DNA of 64,000 nt, from contig CM055745.1 of NCBI GenBank assembly GCA_029465975.1, positions 14,958,812 through 15,022,811 of the forward strand. Direction: 5' to 3'. The DNA comes from Dallia pectoralis. Its lineage: Eukaryota; Chordata; Actinopteri; Esociformes; Umbridae. A program made the position numbers and the translations under genes. This document shows, in pieces, positions 20,902 to 32,406 of the stretch. Positions within the stretch are counted from its first letter, which is position 1; each line of letters starts with the position of its first letter. Below the pieces are notes generated by a model that was not told where the DNA came from, made no database searches, and worked only from the letters and a program-made list of their open reading frames with translations.

Positions 20902-22029
20902 TGTCACGAGTGGTGAGTTAGGGTAGTGCACTTTCGGGATTTGGTGGCACTACTTCCTGGTTTATGTTTGGTTACAGCTGTTGGGGATTTGTAATCACTG
21001 GGCTATACAGGGATTGCAAAGATGTCACTCGTTGCTGTTCATTGTTTCAATGTCACGTAGTCATAGTGTTTTGTCGATTGGGATATTACTGTGGTTATTC
21101 GGGAATGTATTTCATGTAAGACGCTACATGTGTAACATAGTTAAGAAAGTTCATGTTAAATCCTACTAAATCGGGTTATTGCGCCATCTGCAGTCATAAA
21201 GTTGTACCTGCAGTGAACGGTAGTAATGACGAAGGATTATGGGTAATCCTCAAAGCAACGGAGGATTTTCCCCGAGGTAACGTGTCTGTGAATGTCTGTG
21301 GACTAAACTATGTTAACTCACTTGGAAAGCATGTAAAAGTTAAGCTAGATTTCTTTGATTGAATTATATGTGTAGTAGATAAATTTTGAAGAAGTCAACT
21401 ATCTGGTTATGTGTTTTATAGTCGATAAAAAGTCTCTCCAGTATAGCTAGCTAACTTTAATATGATGCCGTCTTTCCAGATAGAGCATGCGCTGTTTGTC
21501 CACATGAGATGACAACGATTGTTACCCTTTGTCATGAATGCAGGTATGTTATTACCATATGTTGTTATAAAGTGTTGTAATGTTCAGTATAACATAAAAT
21601 GGAAAGGTAACTGTAGGATAATTACATTATTTTATGTTATTTCCTCATTGTAAGATTAAGAGGGGCAATTTGGTTTGTTTTATTTATTTTGTTTATATGA
21701 CTTAAATCCACTATACGATCAAATCAATGTGTCAAACTGTAGTCGTACCTATGGGTAATCCAAAAAAGCAACGGAGGATTTTCCCTGAGATGCTCATGTG
21801 GAATAAACCTGCTGTTACCACAAACCTGACGGTGTCCGAGAAATTCTATCAGGCAGGAGACATTACACAGAGGTCACACATGCGCACTTTTATTTCCAGT
21901 ATACCAGTTAGTCCTTTTCGCCGTACTCGGTTTGTTTTGTGTTTTCACCATTATAATAAACCTTGTTTAAAACGGATCATTTGACTCTGCACATGGCTTC
22001 GCGCACAACACCTTGGACGGACCGTTACA
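20902..22029 (+). repeat. Gypsy 2 right LTR (about 1.13 kb)
   Basis: Begins TGTCACGAG after the purine tract and ends ACCGTTACA before TSD GTGCG. A polyadenylation signal AATAAA at about 21956 is followed by a short U5-like end, as expected for an LTR. A phrase of about 30 bp (around GGGTAATCC...AGCAACGGAGGATTTTCCC) occurs twice, at about 21240 and 21752, so the LTR is partly internally duplicated. Confidence 0.82.
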
Positions 22030-22034
22030 GTGCG

Positions 22035-22500
22035 TACATAAAACATATGAATAGAGCAATATAAATTCTACTAAGAGGGTGAATGGGTATAGGGATAGTA
22101 ATATACAAAGTGCTAAACAAAATACAGGTAAATACCTGTGCAATAGAGCAAAAAAATTGTAGTGCAAAATCAGGCAATGTGCAATGGAATGGAATGAAAT
22201 GTGCCTTAGGTGGGACGCAAGCCACATACCTTCGGTTCCACTCTACCTCTGCTCCAAACACTGTAAAACTCAACATTTGAATGTTTTATCTTTCAAATTT
22301 CACTTTATTAGCTATTTATCTTCCTCCATCTACCTTTAAGTCGTATATTTTGATAATAGCAGCAATTTTGAAGACTCAAGGAGTTGTTTATATAAACAAA
22401 GAAATGTGCCTTAGGTGGGATACGAACCGCGAACTTTCGGTTCTACTCTACCTCTGCTCCAAACACTGGAAAACTCGGCATTTGAATGTTTTTTCGTATT
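22035..22500. repeat. Dispersed repeat, right part, with 205-bp tandem duplication
   Basis: Starts TACATAAAACATATGAATAG, matching 52755 onward. GAAATGTGCCTTAGGTGGGA begins at 22196 and again at 22401. Both copies run about 90 bp to CATTTGAATGTTTT. On the minus strand each copy has a tRNA-like layout: acceptor-like ends GTGTTTG/AAGGCAC and a B-box-like GGTTCGTATCC. The second copy matches a B box better than the first. A SINE head or tRNA pseudogene is possible. Confidence 0.5.
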
Positions 22501-22556
22501 ATTTTAAAATATAATGGGTTATAAACATGGACATTGTCAATGAGAACTCTCAAGGC

Positions 22557-22648
22557 TTCCCTTTTCTCTCTTACACCTCTTTTTCTCCCCTTTTCCTCCT
22601 TTTTTCTGCCTTTTTCTTCTCCTCCTCTTCCTTCCCTTCTTCCCCTCA
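22557..22648 (+). repeat. Polypyrimidine tract
   Basis: About 90 bases almost only C and T (CTTTTTCTCCCCTTTTCCTC and similar). Such mirror-like tracts can form triplex DNA and cause assembly slippage. Confidence 0.8.
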
Positions 22649-22791
22649 ACAACGCAGGTGTTCCCCAGCTTTCGTGGGAAAATATGCTAGTGCACTTTGT
22701 TTAAAAAATATGAATTCTGAAAAAAGTGGCTGGTAAAAATATAAGTGGCAGGTGCAGTTTTTCTCTACACAAATACATTTTTTTGTTGAGG

Positions 22792-22865
22792 TCTGCGGGG
22801 GACTCGATCCGTCAATCTACGGTTCCACAGGCGAGCGCACTACCCACCACTGAATAGGGATATGC
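22792..22865 (-). repeat. tRNA-like sequence (SINE head or tRNA pseudogene)
   Basis: The minus strand reads GTGGGTAGTGCGCTCGCC (A-box-like), then a short anticodon-arm-sized spacer, then GGATCGAGTCCCC (B-box-like). Spacing fits a pol III internal promoter. No clean cloverleaf acceptor stem is visible, so I do not call a tRNA gene. Confidence 0.4.
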
Positions 22866-23342
22866 ATTTCGAGGGCGAGTAGCAGCATGACCAGGGTCGC
22901 TACAATATTAACAAATAAAGTTGTGTTATCATTGACATGGCAACGTAAATAACACTTAACCCCCCGTTTATATCGCAATGTAAAAAAAATCCACCACCAC
23001 TCCCACCTCTCAAAATCTCCCGGATTTTGAAAACCAAATGTTGGCAGGTATGATGGCGGTGCATCTAATTTATGCCTACGACAACGTTCATTCATCGGTG
23101 TTTCCCTGAGATACGTAAGATATGTAAAAACGTACATAATTATCATGCATTCAGTAATACTACATTTATACACAATTAATACGGACCATGATTTTGCATC
23201 GTTCAAATAATCGTCTACATAAGTAAAAGATAATGAAATCAATTTTAAACACCAGTTTGAGTGTCAAGCTTTATAATTATCAGCCGGAACTGCTACAGAC
23301 TAGTATATCAACTAACACAAAACATCACTTGTAATCCTACAG

Positions 23343-23502
23343 GGAGAGTAATTCTAATACAGTTAAATCTGCGGAGGAGCAAAACCAGGAGAAACAGGTG
23401 CAGGATAAAGAGGATCTGGGAGCAGATCTGTACGAGTTGGGCCGTTGTCTTGTCATTGTAAAGCGAACCCACAAAGATATTAAAATTCCACCAAGATTTA
23501 CG
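23343..23502 (+). other. Candidate orphan exon
   Basis: A 160-bp stretch bounded by acceptor AATCCTACAG|G and donor ACG|GTATGT is open through 53 codons in one frame. It reads a Glu/Gln/Lys-rich start (EEQNQEKQVQDKEDLG) and LYELGRCLVIVKRTHKDIK, ending IPPRFT. Composition and splice signals look exonic, but there is no recognised family and no second exon nearby. It may be a relic of a transposed or ancient gene. Confidence 0.3.
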
Positions 23503-23779
23503 GTATGTTTGCTTTCAGATTGTAATGAGCTATAGCTGTTTTTACCCAGATGCACAGCTTTGCATTCAGGGCAAATAATATTAATCTCTACAGAAACCAT
23601 AATATGTTGCTCTATGCTCTCAAAATCTTTCTTACGCTTTTTTCTCAAGAGTATCATCCATCTGGGCGTACTCCCAGAAATCCCAGATTGTTTAAGTACT
23701 ACAAAGACTAATGTGCTTATGGCATCTTCTTCCATCTCAGTTAAGGACTTTGTACTTACAGTGGTTATTACAGTGCAAC

Positions 23780-24297
23780 CTGAAAAGTATTCACAAAATT
23801 AATAAAAAATAAAATAAAATTCGACACACAATTCCCAAAAAAACTTGAAAAAACATATTTTTCAAATATTTGCAAATCAATAAGAAAAACAAAAAAATCA
23901 CAGGTAAACTCAAAATTGTGCTGCATAAAAATTCCACTGGTCATGCTTGAGATGTTTCTACAACTTGATTGGAGTCCACTTGTGGTGAGTGGACATGATT
24001 CGAAAGGCACAGACCTGTCTATTCAAGGTTCCACAGCATGTCAGAGCACAAGCCATGAAGAACGGGGAATTGTCTGTAGACCTCCGAGACAGGATTGTAT
24101 CGATGCACCGATCTGGGAAAAGGTACAAAAAATGTCTGCAGCATTGAAGGTCCCAATGCGCACAGGGGCCTCCATTATCCGTAACTGGAAAAGTTTGGAA
24201 CCACCAGAACTTTCCATACAGTTGGTCGCCTGGCCAAACGGAGTGATCGGGGGAGAAGGGCTTTAGTCAGGGAGGCGTCTAAGAACACGATGGTCAC
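23780..24297 (+). mobile_element. Tc1-like transposon remnant (5' half)
   Basis: Leader GCAACCTGAAAAGTATTCAC followed by a typical fish Tc1 5' UTR (GACATGATTCGAAAGGCACA). A transposase start lies at 24055: GELSVDLRDRIVSMHRSGK, then in other frames SAALKVPMRTGASIIRNWK and a GRPAK-like stretch. This is the N-terminal helix-turn-helix DNA-binding part. At least two frameshifts. The catalytic DDE part is missing; the sequence switches to a Gypsy fragment at about 24298. Confidence 0.8.
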
Positions 24298-24540
24298 TCA
24301 GCTGCTTCACCCCCATAGCTGGTGCATGATGGTGAGGGTAAAGTGCTGTCCCGCCCCACCTTCCTTCAACCATTGGTCAGCCTGGCCCGTCTCAAACCAG
24401 TCCTTTGTTGAGGGTACTGTCACGGTAAGGTGAAGCCATTTCGGGTAAACCTGTTTCCTCTTGAGAAACACACACAGTGAAGGATTCTAAAAACCTCACT
24501 GGCACATTTAACCTTTGGATTAATAAAACACCTACATTAG
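24298..24540 (+). mobile_element. Gypsy 3' end fragment with LTR start, plus strand
   Basis: TTGTTGAGGGTAC, a purine-rich tract, is directly followed by TGTCACGGTAAGGTG at about 24418, an LTR-like start, and an AATAAA at about 24522. The sequence before it resembles the end of a pol gene (proline-rich linker). It abuts a Tc1 remnant on one side and an opposite-strand Gypsy on the other; the far LTR border is not defined. Confidence 0.5.
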
Positions 24541-24739
24541 TTATGTGTCTGCACTCTATAGCATAATAAATAAAGGTATAATTACAAAATCATGAATATT
24601 AAAGGAATTCACAAATATCCTTTTGTGTTTTTCATGAAAAAAGTTGCAACATTACGTGCATCTAGAGTTTCTAACAGTGTTCTATAATGTCTAAAACAGG
24701 AAGACAGATATGGCTTGTATATTATCTCTAACAATTGCA

Positions 24740-27555
24740 CATAGAGCCTTCGACCGATAGGGAAGATCAAATCCAGCTTAGGGCCTCCAAAGGAGCACGA
24801 GGAGCTGGTCGGTCAGGGCGCCGACAATGGAACCCCTGTAGCAGACTTGGGTCCAGCACATCCTCCATCTTCTAAAAGGCCCCAAAAACCCTGCAGACCC
24901 TGCTTCCTAGACGGCAGGCAGATAGGGAGGTTTCGGGTAGGGAGCCAGACCCTATCCTCCGAGGCGTAGATTGGCGTACCTGGCAGGCGCAGAAAGTGTC
25001 AGGCCTTTGACTGTGGTGTTACCTTGGGACAAAAGGTAACGCGTGCTGGATGTCTGCATCTACTCCCACATCACTGGTGCCATTATACAGGAAGCAGGAA
25101 GAATGAGGGAGTTATCAAAATGCCTCTCATATTTGTCATTTAGCCTAGACAGCGCATTGGCGATCTTCGGACCCGGAATGTACGATGGCGTAAATACAAA
25201 TCGGGTAATGAACAACGGCCACCACTCATTGAACGAAAAAAAAACGTCTCCGCCTTAGCATACAGATCATGCGCCACCAGTCGCTCCATTACTCTGCGAA
25301 CAAGAGAGACATGTTTATTACAGCTAGCCGAATACACAAGGATGTCGTCAATGTACACCACCGTACAGTGGCCAATCATGTCTCTAGAAATATTATTCAC
25401 AAAGGACTACCAACGGTGCATTGATCAACCTGTATGGTTTTCATAACGACCTGACGTGGTGATAAAGGCTGTCTTCCGCTCATCTCCCCTGGACTTTCCA
25501 CCGTTGTCGCACCGACGGAAACACACAAATGCCTGTCCTGACCTTCCTGCGACCACCCCGTCAGAGTCCTCTGAGGACAAGAAAACTATGGGTTGTGACT
25601 CGCTAACCAGGGTAAACCTAAAATAACATGGAAGTTAGGTGACTCTCTGACGTGTAAAGTGATTTGTTCTGTGTGTGTGTGGGAGTAGTCATAGTGACTG
25701 GCAGCGTGACCTGGGTAACCACTAGGGGTGTGCATTGGCACTGCCCTCACAATTCGATTCGATTATGATTCACCAGGTAACGATTTGATTCAATTCGATT
25801 CTACGATGCATTGCGATGCATCACAATTCTACTGCACACAACAAGGCATATGTTTCATCAGTCATGAGGCAATACAAGCAGTCAGATATTGAACAACAGA
25901 TTTTATTGGCTGCTATGAGTGTATCTCCTGTATCTTTGACATAAATGTCATTAAATAAAATTGTACAGGGTATTGGATATGGCATTTTCAAACCAGAAAA
26001 AAAACATAAATCACTGCTTTCCGTGCTTTGAATGAGAAATGTTTCTCTTCTCTCTGCTTTAGAACCATTTGAAATCAAATAGGACAATAACAGACAACTT
26101 TTTCCAGCAGTGACCATAAGTGTTTTTCTACACACAGTACAATAGCAGCTCTAAGACAGGGGACTTCCTGAACTCCTGTGCAAATATTAATCAAGAATCA
26201 CAGTCAATTTATTGTAACAACCACCACCCAGGCACCCAGCAATAAACATATTCAGTGCAACACACAGTAACCACTTATTACTGTGAAACTTAGTAAAGTC
26301 AGTAAAGTCATGTGCAACTAACCTCAACAAAATAGCAGCGTAGCAGCTTTAAGACAATGACAATTATATAGCTTATTGATACCGGGGCTCAGTTGTATTA
26401 AGCATGTGGCGAAACCCCGCATGTTCTACCACAGAATAGGGTCGTAGATCGCTATGAAACACGGATCGTGTGATCCTCTTTGCGCTCTCAGAGTTGTAAC
26501 GTTGATAGCGACTCGACTTGTCTGGGATGTGTCGACTTTTTGTGTTGTTGTTGTTGTTGAAGCCAACCCAGGATGCCAACGATCAACATGGTTCGTGAAG
26601 TTAGTTGTATTGCCAACATGATTTTAGTGTTTTACACACCGCGTAAGTCTGGTCTAGTTTCCCATTTAGTCCCAGATGTCTGCTTTTCCAGCTTTGGGTG
26701 CGTTTTTAATTACCCGTCTATCGCGGTCATCTCCCTCCGCCATCTTGATTGTTATGCCACCAGAAGTAATTGAAACTTCACAACTTTATTGTCCACTCAA
26801 GGCCATAAAATAAACAGTGACATAATCGATTATGGCACTTTGTCGCATCGATGCTGAATTGTGCATGTTCCGCATTGCGATGCATTGCCGAATCGATTAT
26901 TGTTAACACCACTAGTAATCACACCCGACCCCAACAACCAACTGTCTAGGGCTGTGGTGCGCTCACCTGATGTGAGGCCAAGGTGTCAGACTTCCTGCCC
27001 TCTGCTTTGCCCCGTCGCTGGTAGCAGTGGGAGGCAGTGTCCTCTCCTTCCACAAAAGGTGCACTCTCGAGGCTGACCCCCTCTTGGACCAAACCCCATT
27101 GGGGAGACAGGTGACAAAAGCAGTGATCCTTTGCCGATCGGAGGGCGCTAGATTCAGGTTGCTGAAATATGGCTCCAACTGGAGGATAAAACCCTGGCAG
27201 CTGACTGACACCCCTTCATACGCCCCGGGCAGATGTAGTTGGAGCGCTGCATTCTCTGGCGCTTGGTGTTTATCGCCCCTCCAAGCAAAACGCGGATCTC
27301 AGAGAGAAGTTTCAGCAAGCTGTTAAACTCTGGCTCCATGGTTCCGTTCTTGAAGCAGGTGTAGAATATTGTCACACTGAATGTAGTGTAGGTACGGAAG
27401 GATGAAGCAGGCACACGACCAGCTGGCATTTGGTGGTGATTTAATCAATGTTCCACACCACAATAGCAACGCTTCAATAATAGAAGACCGTTGAGGACGA
27501 ACGCCAAGGCCTGCCCGTAGGTGGCGGTAGAATGGCTTCGGAGAAAGCTCTGACA
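24740..27555 (-). mobile_element. Decayed Gypsy element, minus strand, split by a hAT
   Basis: Pieces occur in sense order on the minus strand. They are: a possible short LTR 27370-27555 (TGTCACAC to CTCTGACA in plus orientation); gag start at 27339 (MEPEFNSLLKLLSE) and capsid piece DRQRITAFVTCLP (about 27130); protease end HVILGLPWLASHNP (about 25600); RT motif VYIDDILVYSAS at 25340-25375; and an integrase C-terminal remnant (VWLPTRNLP near 24940). Frames are short and broken. The hAT 25723-26914 sits between gag and protease. It differs clearly from the 9-18 kb Gypsy and looks older. Confidence 0.75.
25723..26914. mobile_element. Non-autonomous hAT element
   Basis: Ends TAGGGGTGTGCATTGGCA and, at the right, ATTGTTAACACCACTA. 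The subterminal regions contain mirrored ATTCGATTCGATTATG and CGAATCGATTAT motifs. Flanking 8-bp duplications GTAACCAC (25715-25722) and GTAATCAC (26915-26922) differ by one base. 1192 bp; no transposase is recognisable inside. Inserted in the decayed minus-strand Gypsy. Confidence 0.82.
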
Positions 27556-28885
27556 ATTTATTATAGTATTAAATTATGACATAGCTAATAATCAAATTTG
27601 ACATGTTTTTCATTGAATTTGTAGCAATGACAAATTAGGTAATACTTGTCTGAAATGTACACCTCCCCGCTTAGAGCTTGTTTACATTACGCACAAAAAT
27701 AAATAATGTATAACCATAAAATTGCACAGATTTACATCGGGCATTCAGTAGTTAACATGTGGCTATTGTTATATATGGCTATTGTTTTAGTGGTCACGGG
27801 CCTAGGCTTGTTTGTAATACAACTTGTATCGTATGTTACCTCTTAATCATAATGAGACATGGAGGTTTTGTTCATAAATATAATGCCCAACAGTGCATTG
27901 TGCAGCCACAATTTCAGCAATGAAAAAGTGACATCTGTTACAAAATAACTACATCTTTAATAACATTCGGCGAATGTCATTAGGACCAATAAACTGAATC
28001 TGACGTGTAATCAAAGGTTACTAGATTCAATTCCTGAACCTGCAAGTTGATAAATATTGGAATTCTGTCCATGAACAAGGCAGTTAACGGTAATTGCTCC
28101 CCGGCTGCTTATTAAAGCAATGCCCCGCATCTTTCCAATTTGGTGGAGTTGGGCCCAATGCAAAAGTTAAATGTGACAAATAATTTGTGCAAGCAAATAC
28201 CCAATCTCGCTTTCACTAAAGTTAATATAGTGGTATGAATCGTCCAATGCGCTACATATAAATATCTCCCGCCATTACATTTGTGTAATATTGTAATGTT
28301 GTTAATTTTTTTGTAGGCTATTCATATACTAAGTGATTTCAGTAATTGGCATTATCCTGTGATGCGGTAATTCTTTTTCAAAATAATTTTCAATAAATTT
28401 GCAGTTATTATTTAGCTGTGACCCCAACATTAGGCCGTTATTGGCTTTCCACTTGTACAGCAAAATATTGTATTCGTTCTTTAAGCAGCATGTCACTACT
28501 TGTTTACAGTAAACACGTCCGAGAGAACACTTCCTGTGTAGTTCAAATTCTAGATTTTTTCTATTTTTGACAAGAGTGCTACTTTGAACCACACAGGGGA
28601 TTTTAAAAGACAACATATCGTCAACTTAGACATTTGGGATGGAGTGAACGATAACCTCAGGGCAATTTTACATTATAATGTGGTCATACATAATGTATAC
28701 ATAAATAAAAACAAATTGCAACAGTTTTATAGTTTTATTATATGAACAACTTTTCATTATCAACTTAATGAAAGTCTTGCACCCACGCATACAGCATATA
28801 TGCAGAATTTGCAGCTTCTAAAGGTGAATACTGGATAGATGAAGCACTGGAAAAGATATGGACGATTAACACGAGGCGTTCACAC
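27556..28885. other. No recognisable gene
   Basis: AT-rich, short frames only. The minus-strand frame at 28329-28616 has no motif I recognise. CAATTTGGTGGAGTTGGGCC-like text near 28137 hints at another old repeat but is not assignable. Confidence 0.5.
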
Positions 28886-29441
28886 CAGGGTTCTAAATTA
28901 ACACTCGTTAAAATTCATTTTGGCAGGTGTTAATAAAAACTTACTAGCCAGTTGGGCCGGTGATGCATAAAGCAATATATGCGATATACATAAGGCTCTG
29001 TTCTCGGTCATTTATCTCCTGGCACTGTCTGGCAGTACTTCCTACATTTACTAAGAACACTGTGCCGTAATGCTGCGTGCATTTTGCAGTGAAACCAGCG
29101 CGAGAAACCATTGAAACGAAAGGAGCCAGAGCAGGGAGCATAGAGTGAAAGAGGAGGGAGTTAGATGGCATGCTGACAGTTTGCGCTCACGCAGGTCTGA
29201 CTTGGCCTGGCTGTATTTTCAGTCGCAAACAGGAATCAAAAGAACAGAGGGTGGCTCAGATTCTGATGGCACCACCTCTGAAGAAGAGCTTTGAATGTGA
29301 TTCAAATGATTCCAAACTTGAAATTAAATGTTTGCACTTTTTGGTGTGTATTTTGTTGATGTATATGTAAACATTTGGCTAGAGGAAATTCAGATTGGCT
29401 GGTAACTTTAAACTTTCAAAAAAGTTAATTTAGAAACCCGG
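28886..29441. mobile_element. Small hAT-like element
   Basis: Left end CAGGGTTCTAAATTAAC and right end GTTAATTTAGAAACCCGG are inverted repeats with two differences. Flanks GTTCACAC and TTTGACAC agree at 6 of 8 bases, as expected for an old target duplication. Inside, after a TATTTTCAG acceptor (29221), a short acidic frame GGSDSDGTTSEEEL ends in a stop; it could be the relic of a transposase tail. Confidence 0.6.
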
Positions 29442-29709
29442 TTTGACACCTACGGTACTTTTTTTTCCTTGATGTGTCTTTTTGAATGGGAGGTTGTTTT
29501 GAATGGGTGGGTGTTGCTGACTCACAATGACCAGTAGTAGTAGCCAGAAGGACCAGGCTGTTGTAACATTTTGGTGGCAGCATGAAGGGAAACCAAAATG
29601 TTAAAGCCTCCTTGCAAATCAATATAGATGGCCTGAAAGTGTCCACTATTATTTAATATGTGCACATATATATAGGCATTCATGGTACCATATTACCACA
29701 ATACATATT

Positions 29710-30423
29710 TTAAATGAATTGCCACAAACAGCCACACAACCGATCAGACAGACCACAAGCTGTAAGCACAACCCCCACCTGTGGACGTCGGGCCCTCATA
29801 CCACCCTCATGGAGTCTGTTTCTGACCGTTTGAGCAGACACATGCACATTTGTGGCCTTCTGAAGGTCACTTTGCGAGGCTCTGGCAGTGGTCCTCCTGC
29901 TCCTCCTTGCACAAAGGCGGAGGTAGTGGTCCTGCTGCTGGGTTGTTGCCCTCCTACGGCCTCCTCCACGTCTCCTGATGTACTGGCCTGTCTCCTGGTA
30001 GCACCTCCATGCTCTGGACACTACGCTGACAGACACAGCAAACCTTCTTGCCACAGCTCGCACTGATGTGTTATCCTGGATGAGCTGCACTACCTGAGGC
30101 ACTTGTGTGGGTTGTGGACTCAGTCTCATGCTACCACTAGAGTGAAAGCACCGCCAGCATTAAAAAGTGACCAAAACATCAGCCAGGAGGCATAGGAACT
30201 GAGAAGTGGTCTGTGGTCACCACCTGCAGAACCACTCCTTTATTGGGGGTGTCTTGCTAATTGCCTATAATATACACCTGTTGTCTATTCCATTTGCACA
30301 AAAGCATGTGAAATTGATTGTCAATCAGTGTTGCGTCCTAAATTGACAGTTTGATTTCACAGAAGTGTGATTGACTTGGACTTGTGTTGTGTAGGTGTTC
30401 CCTTTATTTTTTTGAGCAGTGTA
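29710..30423 (-). mobile_element. Tc1-like transposon, N-terminal half with one TIR
   Basis: Minus-strand frame from ATG at 30129: MRLSPQPTQVPQVVQLIQDN, then a homeodomain-like HTH (VRAVARRFAVSVSVVSRAWR), a basic GRRRAT linker and a second HTH ending near VRNRLHEGGM. The frame is then lost and the catalytic half is absent. The right end, TTATTTTTTTGAGCAGTG, is a terminal repeat followed by TA (30422-30423), the Tc1/mariner target. The left terminus is missing, so this is a one-sided deletion. Confidence 0.82.
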
Positions 30424-30987
30424 CATAGCAGGTGTTTATAATCTTAAACAACTGTAAGAATGACTGCATTGTTAAACTGTAACAATAACTGTCCTGCTTC
30501 ATTGCTCCCACTTGCGGAGGACCACCGACAGTAAAAATTGAGATATGTGCCCAAGTAGCAATGAAGTGTTGGCCCAACGTTGGGCTTCTGTCATGCGATC
30601 CGTTGGCATGACGTTGGCAAACATCGTTGGGGCAATCGAGTTTTGTCTAGCGGCCCAATGTTGGCGTTACGTCGGCGTTGGCATAGCGTTGTCATGTTGC
30701 CCTTTTACCGACCAATTCATAGTTGGTTATACGTTGGCTAATAGAAACTGCCAACGTTGTTGTTGTCATGGTGCCCTTTTCCGGACCAATTCATTGGCTA
30801 ATATAAATCCCAAAAATTACACAATGAAATCCAAGTCAAATGTATTTATTTTTAATGTATTTATTATTGAACATGCACGTTTAATATTAGCTTCTGTGGC
30901 CATCTTCTAATCTGTAAAAGAAACAAACGATTACATGTTTTCCCAAAATACTAAGAATACCTTTATTGTACAGTTAGATACTGTACC

Positions 30988-32406
30988 CACGGCCGGATTA
31001 ACAATTGTTTATGCCCAGGGCAACAAGCCTCAAGGGCCCCCCAACCACGCCCCAAAGCAACAATCACAGAGTCCCTGTCATCAAGAACATGTCCCTAAAC
31101 TTAAGATCACGTTAATGCCCTACTACTATATATTCTTAAAGTCCCTATCATCAAGAGCATGTCCCTAAACTTAAGATCACGTTAATGCCCTACTACTATA
31201 TATTCTTATAGAAAATTACAGTACAATTGTGTTTAACAATTTGGCCTTAGAACTGTCCTCTTTAAAACTGAACTCATAAACACACAAATATTTTATTATT
31301 AGGCCTAATTGGCCTATCTTTGCTTTAAAGGGTAACAACACAACACTATAGAGGAAAAACTCACAGTCTACACAACATTTCAAATTAGGTTTATACACGT
31401 CTATTAACTTTTATATATTTTCCTTTGCTTAACAGGTGACCCTTACACACTGGACTCCTTGACTTAAATTGTGTAAACTCAAAACATTTAATGCTATCAA
31501 AGATTCATTGTTTTAAAGTAATTCATTATAGCAGATTACTAAGTGGCCTTCCTTGTAGACTTCAAATATGCAAACCGGTGCACAACATCATCAAAATCCA
31601 AACGTTCAACAACTTCATGTTCTATGGCCAGCAAATAAAGTGCAGTAAGTCTTCTCTGTGACATTGTGGTCCTTGAAACCTTGTTTACTCGTTTAAGAAC
31701 AGAAAATTACCTCTCACCCTCACAATTAGACAGGCAGTGTTAAGAACATTTTGATTGCAACATATACATTCGAATAAAGTTGTCTTAAGGCCGTTCGTTT
31801 TTAAATGTATTTTAAAAACTTAAAATGTTTTATTTTGAAAAACCAAATACTGTGCAACATGTGAAAGACCTTTGTAGACAATATGAAAGTAAATTGAGGT
31901 TTTCAAGTGATTTCACAAAAAAGATAGATATTTAAAATATTTAAATGTTTATTAAACGTCTCTTACACCATTTCCTTAAAAAAACAAAGCTGTGCAAAAT
32001 GTGGGTGTCCTCTATAAAAAAATCTGAAAGTGATTTGAATTAATAACGTTGAGACTTGAACTTTATTGACGGTCCCTAACTATAAGCAGACGAAGGTATC
32101 TGTCGGCCGATCACCCGGGTGTAGTGAGGCTGCTTGTGGGAAAACCGGACCTGATCTCGGCCTCCGACTATCCGTTGAATATCCAATATCGAATATCCAA
32201 CCAACTTTACCTCGGTCTGAGATTATAAATTTGTGCGGGAATTTCTCGCACTATAAAAACTAACCTTGCGGGAATGGTTTAAATTATGCGCAATCCCTGC
32301 AATCCCGCACCGAAATGAAAGCCCTGTTTCACAGAGCCCAGTGCCCCTAAGCTGTAATGTGCCCCTGGGCAAGTGCCCAGTTGCCCTAATGGTTAATCCG
32401 GCCCTG
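30988..32406. mobile_element. hAT element inserted in copy A
   Basis: Ends CACGGCCGGATTAAC and GTTAATCCGGCCCTG. Exact 8-bp target duplication ACTGTACC at 30980-30987 and 32407-32414. Copy B shows the site without this insertion. Contains a 70-bp tandem duplication (31071-31140 and 31141-31208). No transposase frame. Confidence 0.9.
31071..31208. repeat. 70-bp tandem duplication
   Basis: Two units starting GTCCCTGTCATCAAG and GTCCCTATCATCAAG, differing at a few positions, inside the hAT element. Confidence 0.9.

Larger units (their letters stand above)
20227..22029 (+). mobile_element. Internally deleted Gypsy element, plus strand
   Basis: Left LTR start TTTCACGAG (20227-20282, only 56 bp kept) and right LTR 20902-22029 share GTGCTGAGTTAGGGTAGTGC-type sequence. 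Both ends are flanked by TSD GTGCG (20222-20226 and 22030-22034). Most of gag-pol and the rest of the left LTR are gone. What remains inside (20283-20901) is a G/C-rich repeat block and a purine tract GTGGGGGGTAC directly before the right LTR, the sushi-type polypurine tract. It is a dead derivative. Confidence 0.88.

Noticed and set aside
22403..22468. Functional tRNA gene on the minus strand
   Set aside because: The T-stem does not pair and the D/anticodon arms are incomplete; only tRNA-like boxes are present.
23337..23735. 132-codon minus-strand frame as a gene
   Set aside because: It is the antisense of the better-bounded exon-like block at 23343-23502 and has no known motif.
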